A stretch of DNA of 64,000 nt from Bacillota bacterium. GTDB taxonomy: Bacteria; Bacillota; Clostridia; Lachnospirales; Lachnospiraceae. Of this stretch, positions 47,001 to 55,278 are shown piece after piece (the first letter of the stretch is position 1; each line of letters begins with the position of its first letter). The translations under genes and the position numbers were made by a program. The notes beneath the pieces were generated by a model. The model did no database searches and was not told the origin of the DNA. It saw nothing but the letters and a program-made list of their open reading frames with translations. The DNA lies in the NCBI GenBank assembly GCA_023418475.1, contig JAEZZO010000081.1, positions 1 through 64,000 of the forward strand. Direction: 5' to 3'.

Positions 47001-47146
47001 GCCTGTGTTATCATATCCGGTACGGTAGCCTGTATCCCCGCGTAAAAACCCACACCAATCAGCACAATCATAAATAAGGACAGATATCGTCCGAGTGATT
47101 TTTTTATTTTTAGTATTGTATTTTTAAACAGCAAATTTATCACCAC
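44093..47146 (-). CDS. FtsX/MacB-type ABC exporter permease with long coiled coil
   Basis: A 1017-residue permease. After a first helix (about 20-40) comes an extracellular region containing a very long charged coiled coil (about 240-465, rich in Lys/Glu with repeated AKAKLDKNAKKLAEGKEEI-like heptads). Two FtsX-like blocks of helices follow (about 480-690 and 890-1010) around a second extracellular domain. The GTG start overlaps the ATPase stop, so the two are coupled. Such exporters act in lipid, peptide or cell-wall stress export. The neighbouring divergent TetR gene probably represses it. Confidence 0.85.
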   Translation of the reverse strand: MVINLLFKNTILKIKKSLGRYLSLFMIVLIGVGFYAGIQATVPDMITQADQYYKNHNLMDFKILSTMGLTDDDVSALKQCQGVKTVIPTYSLDVLDQEKTIRVHAIEDTVNTVKLVSGRMPQTDKECVADSKKYKIGDHILITSDVGDKLKNNEFTVVGTVTSVLYLADDYGSTTVGDGKLLSFIFVSRDNFILDAYAEIFIVADGVSSTAAYSKEYDSLVKPLRDNLIEMKPVRENARYQEIYNKAYQKISKNETKLNKEKAKGEKKLADAKAKLDKNAKKLAEGKEEIIKNEADLKKNTKEKNTEFDSMEAKIADGWTKINKALEQNGIQKKELDTKIEELDQAIGAMKAQLAQLPSDSQEYTQLNANISQYSASYQGLLQLKKSITNLTLNEAKLKEGIQTFHHKIGKAGEEIEKGKSEIAKNEEKLNKGYKKYNTNLEEFNRKISDAETKISNAKIDVSEIEKPHWYIFDRSAAIGYNELKSGIDVVASVAAVFPFFFLLIGMLMTSNSMARMVAEERSELGTMTSLGYKDGSIMGTYLFYVLSATGLGALAGFYIGCRVIPPLIFSNFKFILPKLVLQYNWMTFLLILLVTILIMTFVTILSCNKELKQEPAALMRPAPPKNGQTILLERIKPIWKLLSFSWKVTMRNMFRYKKRAFMTIVGVAGCTAFLLVGFGLRDSMNGVAQKQYGDIFRYEDMILFKDDTKKLSADLEAFFTKEQVEDPLLIRQNALKCEKESKTLDVYLIVPENAQLFNQYYHLKSKSDESVLELNDNSAIITQKVSEFYHAKKGDTIIVKDADNKEYRIKVSDVALNYTANYIYMNKVQYNQIFAKAASYNAVVSNHHTDQKTMAEHLMKNDKILNVIFTSDVLQTALDGSQSLNGVIILLVVVASLLAIIVLYNLTSINISERTREIATLKVLGFTDVEANGYIYREAFILTLLSIGVGLVMGIYLHRFVVDVIEGYATLFFRTIRWPSFLISSLLTILFSVIMQLVTYVKLRTIDMIESLKSVE

Positions 47147-47841
47147 ACAATCTCTTCCGCTTTTTTGGGATTCTTGTTAATGATTACCTCTTTTACCGTG
47201 CCATTTTTTATCTTAATTACTTTATCGGCAATATCTGCAATTACAGCATTATGCGTAATAAGGATGGTTGTCATGCCCATTTCTCTGCAGGTTTTTTGCA
47301 ATAATTCAATAATCTTCTGTCCGGTTACACTATCAAGAGCACCCGTCGGTTCATCACACAGAAGCAGCTTTGGATTCTTTGCAATTGCTCTTGCGATTGC
47401 TACCCGCTGCTGTTCTCCACCGGATAACTGAGAGGGAAAGCTGCTCATTCGTTCCGATAAGCCCACCTGCTCCATAATTGTTTCCGGTACCAGGGAGTCT
47501 GAACAGATCTGACAGGCAAGCTCTACATTTTCCAGTGCTGTCAGATTACCTACCAGATTGTAGAATTGAAATACAAATCCGATCTCATTACGTCTATAAT
47601 ATACTAGTTTCTTTTTATTATATTTATGAACTTCATTTCCATCTACGATAATATTACCGCCACTTGGACTATCCATCCCTCCGAGGAGATTAAGAACAGT
47701 TGTTTTTCCTGCTCCGGAGGGGCCAAGAATAACTACAAGCTCTCCTTTATCAATGGTAAATGAACAGTTTTCCACTGCTGTAATCTTCACATCACCTACT
47801 ACATAATCTTTCCTTATGTCCTCAAACTCTATAAATGCCAT
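47140..47841 (-). CDS. ABC exporter ATPase, MacB/LolD-like
   Basis: A 233-residue ATPase with Walker A GPSGAGKTT, Q-loop VFQFYNLVGNLTALENVEL, signature LSGGEQQRVAIARA and Walker B LLLCDEPTGALD. These are the hallmarks of the LolD/MacB branch that works with FtsX-like permeases. GGAGG lies seven bases before the ATG. It is the first gene of a two-gene operon from the promoter at 47893-47921. Confidence 0.92.
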   Translation of the reverse strand: MAFIEFEDIRKDYVVGDVKITAVENCSFTIDKGELVVILGPSGAGKTTVLNLLGGMDSPSGGNIIVDGNEVHKYNKKKLVYYRRNEIGFVFQFYNLVGNLTALENVELACQICSDSLVPETIMEQVGLSERMSSFPSQLSGGEQQRVAIARAIAKNPKLLLCDEPTGALDSVTGQKIIELLQKTCREMGMTTILITHNAVIADIADKVIKIKNGTVKEVIINKNPKKAEEIVW

Positions 47842-47892
47842 TCATCTGCCTCCATTTTATCGAACACTGTGTTGACAATTCAACTCCAGCAT

Positions 47893-47921
47893 ATTATACT
47901 AACATCATGAGATGAAATCAA
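47893..47921 (-). promoter_or_regulatory. Promoter of the ABC exporter operon
   Basis: On the minus strand TTGATT (47916-47921), a 17-base spacer and TATAAT (47893-47898). It lies in the divergent gap shared with the TetR-type gene, the expected place for its operator. Confidence 0.65.
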
Positions 47922-48106
47922 CAATCAGATATTTATTATGTGTATGCTACTCAACAGATATTCAATAAATGTTTAGAAACCAACAGATTGGAATTATAAA
48001 ATTTTTATAATAATTTTGATGAAATGTAAGTTTCATCGGGCTGATAGTCAATATCTTATGAAGAAAGGGAACAAAATATATTAAATTTTAACAGGTGGGA
48101 ATACGT

Positions 48107-48682
48107 ATGGAAGAAAAGAAAAACGACAGACGTGTAAAATATACCAGGATGGTGATTCGAAACAGCTTAATTAAGTTTATGAAGGAAAAACCAATTACTA
48201 AGATAACTGTGAAGGAACTATGTGACGATGCGGATATCAACCGTGCTACTTTTTATGCACATTATCAGGATCAGTATGATTTACTCCGTCAGGTTGAAGA
48301 AGAGATTATTGACAATATTCATCAGCAGCTAGCCGGTTACGATTTTCAGAACAGCGATTTAGTACAATTAGAAATGATTGAAAGTATCTTAGTTTATATC
48401 GAGAATAATGCAGAGCTTTTTGCCATACTGCTAAATAATTCCAACGGCGATATGAATTTTCAGCAGGAGGTAATTAAAATTATAGGTAAACAGCATTTTA
48501 TACCTATTATAGGAAATGATACCTTCCGTATCGAGGATGCGGAATATATCTTTCACTTTTTAGCAAGCGGTTCCGTCGGAATAATTCAAATGTGGCTCGC
48601 CGGTAACATGAAAAAATCCGCGAAGGAAATTGCGCAGCTGATACTGAAAGCAGCCGCAAACGGACGCTCCTCCTTTCTTTGA
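48107..48682 (+). CDS. TetR-family regulator
   Basis: A 191-residue regulator with the TetR N-terminal helix-turn-helix (about 12-60; ITKITVKELCDDADINRATFYAHYQDQYDLL region) and a variable helical C-terminal domain. The ATG at 48107, with AGGTGGG upstream, is preferred over the GTG four codons earlier. It is divergent from the ABC exporter genes and likely controls them; the effector is unknown. Confidence 0.87.
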   Translation: MEEKKNDRRVKYTRMVIRNSLIKFMKEKPITKITVKELCDDADINRATFYAHYQDQYDLLRQVEEEIIDNIHQQLAGYDFQNSDLVQLEMIESILVYIENNAELFAILLNNSNGDMNFQQEVIKIIGKQHFIPIIGNDTFRIEDAEYIFHFLASGSVGIIQMWLAGNMKKSAKEIAQLILKAAANGRSSFL

Positions 48683-48729
48683 TGGGCGAGCGTCGAGCAA
48701 AGAGAGTGCATATCCACTTGAGGCTGTCT

Positions 48730-48782
48730 AATTCTCATGCGGGTTTATCGTACCTAGGTGCTGAAAAATCAGCATGAGAATT
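48730..48782. terminator. Inverted repeat between TetR and BlaR1-like genes
   Basis: Arms AATTCTCATGC (48730-48740) / GCATGAGAATT (48772-48782) are perfect. A second short hairpin TGCTGA/TCAGCA (48759-48764 and 48769-48774) overlaps the right arm, so the two folds compete. No clear U-tract, but the convergent position suggests termination. Confidence 0.5.
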
Positions 48783-48832
48783 TAACACTCAATCCGCTTA
48801 GGATTTCTTTGATATTCGACTTAAGTATTTTA

Positions 48833-50743
48833 TTATCTCTTTTGCAACCTTTTTAGCTCTTTCTTGCTTAGGTTGTCAGACAACACGTAAATGAAATCTG
48901 TTTTTTTATCCAGAAAGGCTTTTTTTGCATATTCAACCAGATCTTCTTTGCTTAATTCATCAGACAGCATAGAAAAAAAATCAATTCTGTCGTCCCGGTA
49001 AGCCTCCATTGCATACTTTTTGAGGTCTTCCTTGCTAAGGAAATCAGAAATCACAGAAAAAAAATCAATTTTATCCGCCTGATAAGCCTTCTTTGCATAT
49101 TCTATGAGTCTCTCCTTGCTAAGGAAATCCGTTGTTACCGAAAAATAATCTAGTCTGTCATCATCATATGCTTTCTTACCATATTGATCTTGCAGATTAC
49201 GGTCTAGTTCTGGTAAAACAGCCGCAAATATATTTATATCATCCTTTTCGTAATACTTCTTTGCTGTTGGCTTTAAATCAGTTCCTACATACAGTGTATT
49301 CATTACAATTGGAGATTCATCGGCAATCCAGGTATTTTTCGGCTGCTTCTTAAGCTGACAAAGTAATTTTGCTAATGCAGATACCATTTTTTCATTTTTC
49401 ATATCACTTTTGCAGGATTTATCAAAATGAGTAGTCATTACTGTTTGATCTGGAAGCAATAGATCAGTCTTCACAAAGTTCTTATTTTTTTTCTTCGTAT
49501 TCTTCTCCCATCCTATCGTGAATACAAAAGAATCCTTATAATAACCTCTTACTATTCGTGCATTTTTACCAACTGAGCGCCTAATCCCTGATGAAGTGCT
49601 CTTAAGACTTACATCCTTATCTTGTAAAGCAGCTGTATAACTGGTTTGAAGTATATCAGCTTTTGCTTTAGCCTCTACCGGCTTTCCAAAACTATAAGAT
49701 CCTAGGCCTAATGCTCCTGTGCATAGAATAACTGTTAAGAAAAACATGATACCTTTCATTACATTCGATTTATCATGATAATTCATGATGCTATCCAACC
49801 TCTCTTTCAATAGTTCTTTATTTTCTATAAAAGTTACAGACGCAATTGCATTATTATATTTTCCGAATGTCCTTGCGGCATTCAACAAAGTATCTCCATA
49901 AGTTCGCATAATTTCATAATTCAGCTTCTTGATTACTGCTTCATCACAGGAAAGCTCACAGGCATGGTTTATTTCCCGTCCCATCACGTAAATAAACGGA
50001 TTAAACCAATGAATACAGATCGTAAACTGAACCAACCATTTATAGAACATATCCTTCCGCTTACAATGTATCAGCTCATGCTGTAAAGTATAATAAAGCT
50101 CCGTATCTGTCAAAGATAGCGAAGGTAAAACAATTCTCACCTTCCAAAAGCCAGCCTGTAAAGCAGATGCTACGAATTTATTGGTATAAAGCCCTATCGG
50201 ATATTTTATATTCATATGTTTTGCTATATTTCCCAGCAATTCCAGATATTCTATTTCATTTACTTCATCGCTTTCCTTCTTTATGTACCGAATAAACCTA
50301 TGGTAAGTATAAACTCTATAAATGAAAAGTATCAAAGCAACTGCTAACCAGACGATAATCAAGCTTAATTGAATTATTACATTCCAGTTGACTGTAGAGA
50401 GGATACTCTCTTTTTGTGTTAATAAATTTTCCTCTATCCTGACAGGATCACTTTCCTGCTTAACCTGGTTGAAGGTCTTATCCTCCTGCGAAAGCAATAC
50501 TTTTGCAGGTCTGGATCTGACTATCGTTTCCGTAAAATCCATTTTATGAAACCCTTGATTTATCAGACTCATTCCCGGAGTAAAAGGAATTAACAATCTT
50601 GCGATTACGATTAACCAGATATAATACTGCCACTTTTTGCTGATTTTATTCTTAATGAAGCCTTTTAACAAAAAAAGAAATAAGATTAAAGTAGTTCCGG
50701 AAATAGATAGCGATAATAATAACTTTAGAAACTCCAGCATCAT
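48833..50743 (-). CDS. BlaR1/MecR1-like M56 metalloprotease sensor with C-terminal 28-residue repeats
   Basis: A 636-residue protein with the BlaR1-type four-helix membrane part and a zinc protease motif HELIH (222-226) plus the CELSCDEAV helix. Instead of the penicillin-binding sensor domain of BlaR1, the outside part (about 350-636) has an unfamiliar region followed by five tandem repeats of 28 residues (about 495-636; for example IDFFSVISDFLSKEDLKKYA). It overlaps the BlaI-like gene by four bases and should trigger cleavage of that repressor after sensing an unknown signal. Beta-lactam sensing is not supported by the visible domain content. Confidence 0.85.
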   Translation of the reverse strand: MMLEFLKLLLSLSISGTTLILFLFLLKGFIKNKISKKWQYYIWLIVIARLLIPFTPGMSLINQGFHKMDFTETIVRSRPAKVLLSQEDKTFNQVKQESDPVRIEENLLTQKESILSTVNWNVIIQLSLIIVWLAVALILFIYRVYTYHRFIRYIKKESDEVNEIEYLELLGNIAKHMNIKYPIGLYTNKFVASALQAGFWKVRIVLPSLSLTDTELYYTLQHELIHCKRKDMFYKWLVQFTICIHWFNPFIYVMGREINHACELSCDEAVIKKLNYEIMRTYGDTLLNAARTFGKYNNAIASVTFIENKELLKERLDSIMNYHDKSNVMKGIMFFLTVILCTGALGLGSYSFGKPVEAKAKADILQTSYTAALQDKDVSLKSTSSGIRRSVGKNARIVRGYYKDSFVFTIGWEKNTKKKNKNFVKTDLLLPDQTVMTTHFDKSCKSDMKNEKMVSALAKLLCQLKKQPKNTWIADESPIVMNTLYVGTDLKPTAKKYYEKDDINIFAAVLPELDRNLQDQYGKKAYDDDRLDYFSVTTDFLSKERLIEYAKKAYQADKIDFFSVISDFLSKEDLKKYAMEAYRDDRIDFFSMLSDELSKEDLVEYAKKAFLDKKTDFIYVLSDNLSKKELKRLQKR

Positions 50744-51114
50744 ATGCTATCTCCACCCTTCCAATAATTCTTTAGTTCTTCATATTCAGCTGCTGTAAGA
50801 AGTTCATTCTCAATTAATGTTGAGACCAATCCTTTTGTGTTACCTTCAAAAACTTTATGAAGAAATGCAACAGTCTGATCTGCCTGATAGCTGTTCGCTG
50901 TTACAATCGCTGTATACTTATTGCGCCGTCCGATTTTATTTGTCTTTAGGATGCCCTTATCTACAAGACGGGATAATAACGTAATGATTGTATTTTTGGT
51001 CCAGCAGTTTCCTTTTGCCTCAAGTCCCTCAACAATGTCAGTATACATAGCTGTTCCACCATTAGTCCATATAATTTTCATTAGCTCTAGTTCATAATCT
51101 GATACCTGCTGCAT
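50740..51114 (-). CDS. BlaI/MecI-family repressor
   Basis: A 124-residue winged-helix repressor matching BlaI/MecI over its whole length (ELELMKIIWTNGGTAMYTDI; TIITLLSRLVDKGILKTNKI), with the C-terminal dimerisation helices. GGAGATGG precedes the ATG. It is co-transcribed with the M56 sensor and preceded by a 43-bp palindrome that covers its promoter, so it most likely represses its own operon until cleaved. Confidence 0.92.
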   Translation of the reverse strand: MQQVSDYELELMKIIWTNGGTAMYTDIVEGLEAKGNCWTKNTIITLLSRLVDKGILKTNKIGRRNKYTAIVTANSYQADQTVAFLHKVFEGNTKGLVSTLIENELLTAAEYEELKNYWKGGDSI

Positions 51115-51130
51115 AATACCATCTCCTTTT

Positions 51131-51173
51131 GATTACAACGCGTTATCATAGTGTATGATAACGCGTTGTAATC
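51131..51173. promoter_or_regulatory. Perfect 43-bp palindromic operator of the BlaI-type repressor
   Basis: Two perfect 20-bp arms (51131-51150 and 51154-51173; left arm GATTACAACGCGTTATCATA) flank a three-base centre. Each arm contains a smaller dyad around ACAACGCGTT, giving room for two repressor dimers. It overlaps the -10 box and spacer of the blaI-type promoter. Confidence 0.75.
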
Positions 51174-51183
51174 TTAAAGTCAA
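51155..51183 (-). promoter_or_regulatory. Promoter of the BlaI/M56 operon
   Basis: On the minus strand TTGACT (51178-51183), a 17-base spacer and TATCAT (51155-51160). The spacer and -10 box lie inside the palindrome at 51131-51173. Confidence 0.6.
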
Positions 51184-51271
51184 CACGTTTTTACCATTTT
51201 AGTTATTTTATAATATAATATTCCAGCAAGAGTTCCGGCATCGCTGTTGTGCACATCACTGTACTTATTAA

Positions 51272-51349
51272 TATTCAGAGTACAAAATTCTTACTTTCTA
51301 TTCAGAATGCAAAATCTTACTTGACCCTCCTTTTCATTAAGAGTATAAT
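51272..51349 (+). promoter_or_regulatory. MATE gene promoter with upstream direct repeats
   Basis: TTGACC (51321-51326), 17 bases, TATAAT (51344-51349). Immediately upstream are two imperfect direct repeats starting TATTCAGA (51272-51294 and 51299-51320; shared parts TATTCAGA, CAAAAT, CTTAC), 27 bases apart. Their position just before the -35 box suits an activator. Confidence 0.6.
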
Positions 51350-51412
51350 TCTTATCTATGCAGTATTTTATTATATTTCAATAATACAGACTGTTAGGTG
51401 GTTACTTACAAT

Positions 51413-52771
51413 ATGCGCATAAAATTCTTAAAACAAGATCTTAATCAACGACGTAACCTTATCTTGAATGGTTCCGTACCCTTTACTATTTTACTTCTTT
51501 CTATTCCAGCCCTTATGATGGGACTCATTCAATCAGCCATCCCTGTGATTGATGGTCTTTTTCTTAATAATTTTGTGGGCACATTAGCAGCAAGTGCTGT
51601 TACATATTGCACTCCGATTGTAAACATAACCGTAGCTCTCGCACAAGGTTTAAGCGTTGCAGGAATGGCTGTGATCGGGCAGGCAAATGGAAAGGGAGAC
51701 TTTGCGGCAGGCCGCCGTATTTCAACCCAAATTATTGTTTTCACCTTTTTGTTAGGTTTTATTTTAGCCCCTTTGCTAATTCTTCTTGCATTTCCGGTAT
51801 CCTCGCATGTAACGGCAGAGATTTCTCATAATGTATTTCTCTATCTTGTTCTGAATGCTTTTGTTCTTCCTTTTTCTTTTATGGAATCAATCTATAATTC
51901 CATTAAAAATGCACAGGGAAAACCGGAAGATACCTTCATTCGAATGGTCATCATGCTGATACTTAAAATTGTCTTTAATGGATTGTTCATTGGACTTTTC
52001 CACTGGGGACTTGTCGGTTCCGTTATGGCATCCTTGGCTTCGAATTTTTTTATTACCATATGGATGTTTTATGAATTGTTTTTAAAGAAAAACGGAGACC
52101 GCTTTACACTATCCGGCTTTCATTTTGATAAGAAAATCATTAAAAATCTGCTGCATATCGGTTTCCCTGCAATGCTTTCCAGTGTAATGCTAAATCTTGG
52201 TTTCTTCCTGATTAATAATGAGGTTGAGAAATACGGAGCAATTGTCTTAAACGGCCAGGGAATAGCAAATAGTATTACTTCCATCTGTTTTATTATTCCC
52301 TCCTCCTTCGGCTCCTCCATCACCACCATGGTTAGCATGAATATCGGAGCGAAGCAGAGTAATAAAGCAAAGACATCCTGTCTGATTGGCTGTATCATCA
52401 GTGCAATTTCAGCAGTCATTCTAATTTCTATCATTGTTCCATTGTCTCCGAAGCTTACCATCCTCTTTACCCGTGATAAGGCTGTTCTTGCTATTGCAAA
52501 TCGCGCACTTCATATCTATACTTATTCTGTTGTAGGTTTTGGTATTTGTATGGTGCAACAGGGGGCATTTATCGGATTAGGACGAACCCGTATTACTCTG
52601 GTAATCAGTATTCTCCGTGTATGGCTGCTTCGATATGTATTTATACTTGCTACAGAACCGGTTCTAAGCTTTTATTCCGTTTTCTGGGGAAATCTGTTTT
52701 CCAATTATGTTGCTGCACTCATTACTACAATTATGATATTAAGAGTTAGATGGGTTTCCGATCTGGAATAG
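51413..52771 (+). CDS. MATE-family multidrug/Na+ exporter
   Basis: A 452-residue protein with 12 predicted helices in two homologous halves. The N-terminal signature LSIPALMMGLIQSAIPVIDG and second-half LLHIGFPAMLSSVMLNLGFF are typical of DinF/NorM-like MATE antiporters. The ATG at 51413 (AGGTGG upstream) is preferred over the GTG at 51398. It exports cationic compounds using an ion gradient; substrate unknown. Confidence 0.9.
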   Translation: MRIKFLKQDLNQRRNLILNGSVPFTILLLSIPALMMGLIQSAIPVIDGLFLNNFVGTLAASAVTYCTPIVNITVALAQGLSVAGMAVIGQANGKGDFAAGRRISTQIIVFTFLLGFILAPLLILLAFPVSSHVTAEISHNVFLYLVLNAFVLPFSFMESIYNSIKNAQGKPEDTFIRMVIMLILKIVFNGLFIGLFHWGLVGSVMASLASNFFITIWMFYELFLKKNGDRFTLSGFHFDKKIIKNLLHIGFPAMLSSVMLNLGFFLINNEVEKYGAIVLNGQGIANSITSICFIIPSSFGSSITTMVSMNIGAKQSNKAKTSCLIGCIISAISAVILISIIVPLSPKLTILFTRDKAVLAIANRALHIYTYSVVGFGICMVQQGAFIGLGRTRITLVISILRVWLLRYVFILATEPVLSFYSVFWGNLFSNYVAALITTIMILRVRWVSDLE

Positions 52772-52825
52772 CCGGGTATCGTTTTTCTTCATCAGGAGAA
52801 ATTTGTCTTACTATATTTGCCATCA

Positions 52826-52853
52826 AAAAGGCTGGCCCAACTGCCAGCCTTTT
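52826..52853. terminator. Bidirectional terminator between MATE and ferredoxin genes
   Basis: Perfect 11-bp arms AAAAGGCTGGC / GCCAGCCTTTT with a six-base loop, with A and T tracts for both directions, between convergent genes. Confidence 0.85.
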
Positions 52854-52874
52854 ATATAGATAATATGTATCTTC

Positions 52875-53063
52875 TTATTCAACAACAATAACAGAAACCG
52901 GACAATTTTCCTGCGCTTCAACAGCCATACCCTCCGCTGTATCCGGTACAATCTCCACATATACCTCTGCAACTCCATCGTCAGCCATACGGAATACCTC
53001 CGGACAGGTTGCTGTACATAATCCACAGGATATGCATCCATCTCTATCAATTAGTGCTTTCAT
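52875..53063 (-). CDS. Small 4Fe-4S ferredoxin
   Basis: A 62-residue protein with one cluster motif CISCGLCTATCP near the N-terminus and the fourth Cys in NCPVSVI near the C-terminus. This is the single-cluster [4Fe-4S] type, not the 2[4Fe-4S] clostridial type. It carries low-potential electrons in the cytoplasm. AAAGGAG lies seven bases before the ATG. Monocistronic by appearance. Confidence 0.92.
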   Translation of the reverse strand: MKALIDRDGCISCGLCTATCPEVFRMADDGVAEVYVEIVPDTAEGMAVEAQENCPVSVIVVE

Positions 53064-53164
53064 GACATAGCTCCTTTCTCTTGTAGGTATTATTTGAAAT
53101 AAATTTATTTATCTGTGGCAGCTTATCAAATTATAGTTCATGATCTTCATAAAGCAAGCCGCTT

Positions 53165-53974
53165 TTATATATGTTTCTTTAACCACAGCAGAATATCAGC
53201 AATGATCTCATCCTTACAGGGCTCATTTAGTATTTCATGAAAAATATCTGCATAAACACGAAGACTTTTGTCCTCCGACTTAATTTCATCAAAAAATTCA
53301 AGTGAATCCTTAACCGAAACAAGTCCGTCATTTGCACCATGCAGGATAAGAACAGGTTCAACAAAATGATCCATATTTGCTTTAATCCATTGAACTCCCT
53401 CATATATCCGGTTGATTAGACTGACCGATATCTGTTTTTCTACCAAAGGATCATTTATGTAAGCTTCAATTACCTTAGGATCACTGCAAACCCCACTGCC
53501 AAGTGCATTTGGAACATAAGCATCTTCCGGCGCAATTATCGGAAACTGATCCCCTAGTAATGGGTTATTATAATGGGTCAAGGCTCCCGATGTTATAATT
53601 CCATCCGCTTTTCCGGGATATTTTTCTCCATACAGTGTCACTGTCTCGCCACCCATACTATGTCCGAACAGAAACACCTTTTTTCCATTACTTTCTTTCC
53701 TTGCTAAATTGATTATAACATCTGCATCATCGGGCATTTCATTAAAATCACCAAAGAATACTTTCTTTCCTTCTGATTTACCATGTCCTCTCTGATCATA
53801 ACGATAAACACTGTATCCATCCGCATTTAAGCTATCCGTAAAATAATCATAACGGTTTAAATGTTCACAAAGACCATGTGCTATAACAATGAGGGCTTTG
53901 GGATTTTCTACTGTATCTTTTCGTAATCTGAGTTTTGTTCCGTCATTGGACAAAACCATTAATTCCTCTTTCAT
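53165..53974 (-). CDS. Alpha/beta hydrolase, monoacylglycerol lipase-like
   Basis: A 269-residue serine hydrolase. IVIAHGLCEHLNRYDYF holds the HG oxyanion motif, the nucleophile Ser is in LFGHSMGGETV, the acid is in LILHGANDGLVS and the base is the His of DIFHEILNEP. The order and spacing match lysophospholipase/monoacylglycerol lipases (Hydrolase_4). No signal peptide. GGAGAAGG precedes the ATG. Confidence 0.87.
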   Translation of the reverse strand: MKEELMVLSNDGTKLRLRKDTVENPKALIVIAHGLCEHLNRYDYFTDSLNADGYSVYRYDQRGHGKSEGKKVFFGDFNEMPDDADVIINLARKESNGKKVFLFGHSMGGETVTLYGEKYPGKADGIITSGALTHYNNPLLGDQFPIIAPEDAYVPNALGSGVCSDPKVIEAYINDPLVEKQISVSLINRIYEGVQWIKANMDHFVEPVLILHGANDGLVSVKDSLEFFDEIKSEDKSLRVYADIFHEILNEPCKDEIIADILLWLKKHI

Positions 53975-54063
53975 TGATACCTTCTCCTTTCAATAAAAAG
54001 ACGACCTTTGTTGCTATTTTTATTATAATTATTTCCAGCAAAAATAGCAATGAGAATGCATTG

Positions 54064-54459
54064 TTAGGAATTATTTTTTCTTATGTTTTTACGATCAGCC
54101 TTCCTATTGTTCTCCATCACCCGGAATTCAACAATTCTACGGATCAAATCTAACGGTAGCGGATCATTAATTGCAAATTGCACAGATCCTTTCGCTTTCT
54201 TGTAATCAGATAACTCATTCTGAAATTCTGTAATTCCGGTTGGTGTAGGATAAAATCCAATATGATTTTTATAAGCAGCAAAATGTACCAAATTGCCGTA
54301 CAAGTAATAGGTAGGCATCTGATAACTGATTTTTTCCTGCGCTTTTGGGGCTGCTTCCCTTATGACCTGTCGAAGCTGATTAAGATTATTTTGTACATTT
54401 TCAGGAAACTGTTCAATGTATTCATCGATATTTGCTGCAGTACATCTTTTTTCCTCCAT
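54064..54459 (-). CDS. DUF1801-domain protein (YdhG-like)
   Basis: A 131-residue protein matching the iron-chaperone/DUF1801 fold: ENVQNNLNQLRQVIREAAP, ISYQMPTYYLYGNLVHFAAY and IGFYPTPTGI. The start at 54459 (AAAGGATGG upstream) is chosen over the longer frame. Function in this family is not settled. Small and monocistronic. Confidence 0.8.
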   Translation of the reverse strand: MEEKRCTAANIDEYIEQFPENVQNNLNQLRQVIREAAPKAQEKISYQMPTYYLYGNLVHFAAYKNHIGFYPTPTGITEFQNELSDYKKAKGSVQFAINDPLPLDLIRRIVEFRVMENNRKADRKNIRKNNS

Positions 54460-54552
54460 CAAAATACCATCCTTTCTAAAACCGTTATATAATCTTGTAA
54501 GCTGCCTCTGTCGCAAGCCTATTCACAACAAACTCGGATAAACTTTGAGCAA

Positions 54553-55278
54553 TTAATCATGCCTCTCCTGCATATTGTCATAGGTTTCGCAAAATCTGGC
54601 AGCAAAGGCAGGTATTTCACCTGCGGCATATAGATGGGAGACATCACCAAATGAATTCATTCTAAAATAAGCGATACCCTTTCTTCGTTCTTCTGTGATC
54701 AAGGTTGTAACGGAGGAGGGAGCAGCGCAAAATCCCTGCCATAAAACCATAGGTGATATTCCTAGCAGATGTCCCAGCATAATACACTGAACACCAAAGT
54801 GGCAGAACAGAACAATTGTATCATTGTTAGCTGTGACTGCCCGGTATAAATTCCCATCACGTTCATATCCATGCCTTTTTAGTAATTCATCAAGTCCATG
54901 ATTAACACACAATGTTTCCTGTGTTACGCGGCCTGACTGCATAACAGGCGCGGTATGCCATCTGTCTTTATCATAATAATCTTCTATCGTTGTCCAATCT
55001 GCAGGTAACCAGTCCCAGGGAATTCGTTCCTTTCCCATTTCATCCATTACCGGAGCATTAAATTCTCTGAGCCACGGGAGAACCTCCGCGCTGCGACTAA
55101 GCTTTTTTAAGGTGATGGATGCCGTATCCTGCGCCCTTCCCAGAGGTGACATATAAAAGTTTTTCACTTCCATAGCAGTGAGCTTACGCGACAACAGTTC
55201 TGCTTCTCTCCATCCCTTTTCTGTAAGGGAATCTATCTCATAGTTCGGGTCACCGTGGCGAATTATTACTAATTTCAT
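54553..55278 (-). CDS. Histidine phosphatase family protein
   Basis: A 241-residue member of the phosphoglycerate-mutase/histidine phosphatase clan. The catalytic RHG is in LVIIRHGDPNYE; a second conserved His is in VLFCHFGVQCIM. Substrates range from sugar phosphates to cofactors; nothing here points to one. Confidence 0.85.
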   Translation of the reverse strand: MKLVIIRHGDPNYEIDSLTEKGWREAELLSRKLTAMEVKNFYMSPLGRAQDTASITLKKLSRSAEVLPWLREFNAPVMDEMGKERIPWDWLPADWTTIEDYYDKDRWHTAPVMQSGRVTQETLCVNHGLDELLKRHGYERDGNLYRAVTANNDTIVLFCHFGVQCIMLGHLLGISPMVLWQGFCAAPSSVTTLITEERRKGIAYFRMNSFGDVSHLYAAGEIPAFAARFCETYDNMQERHD

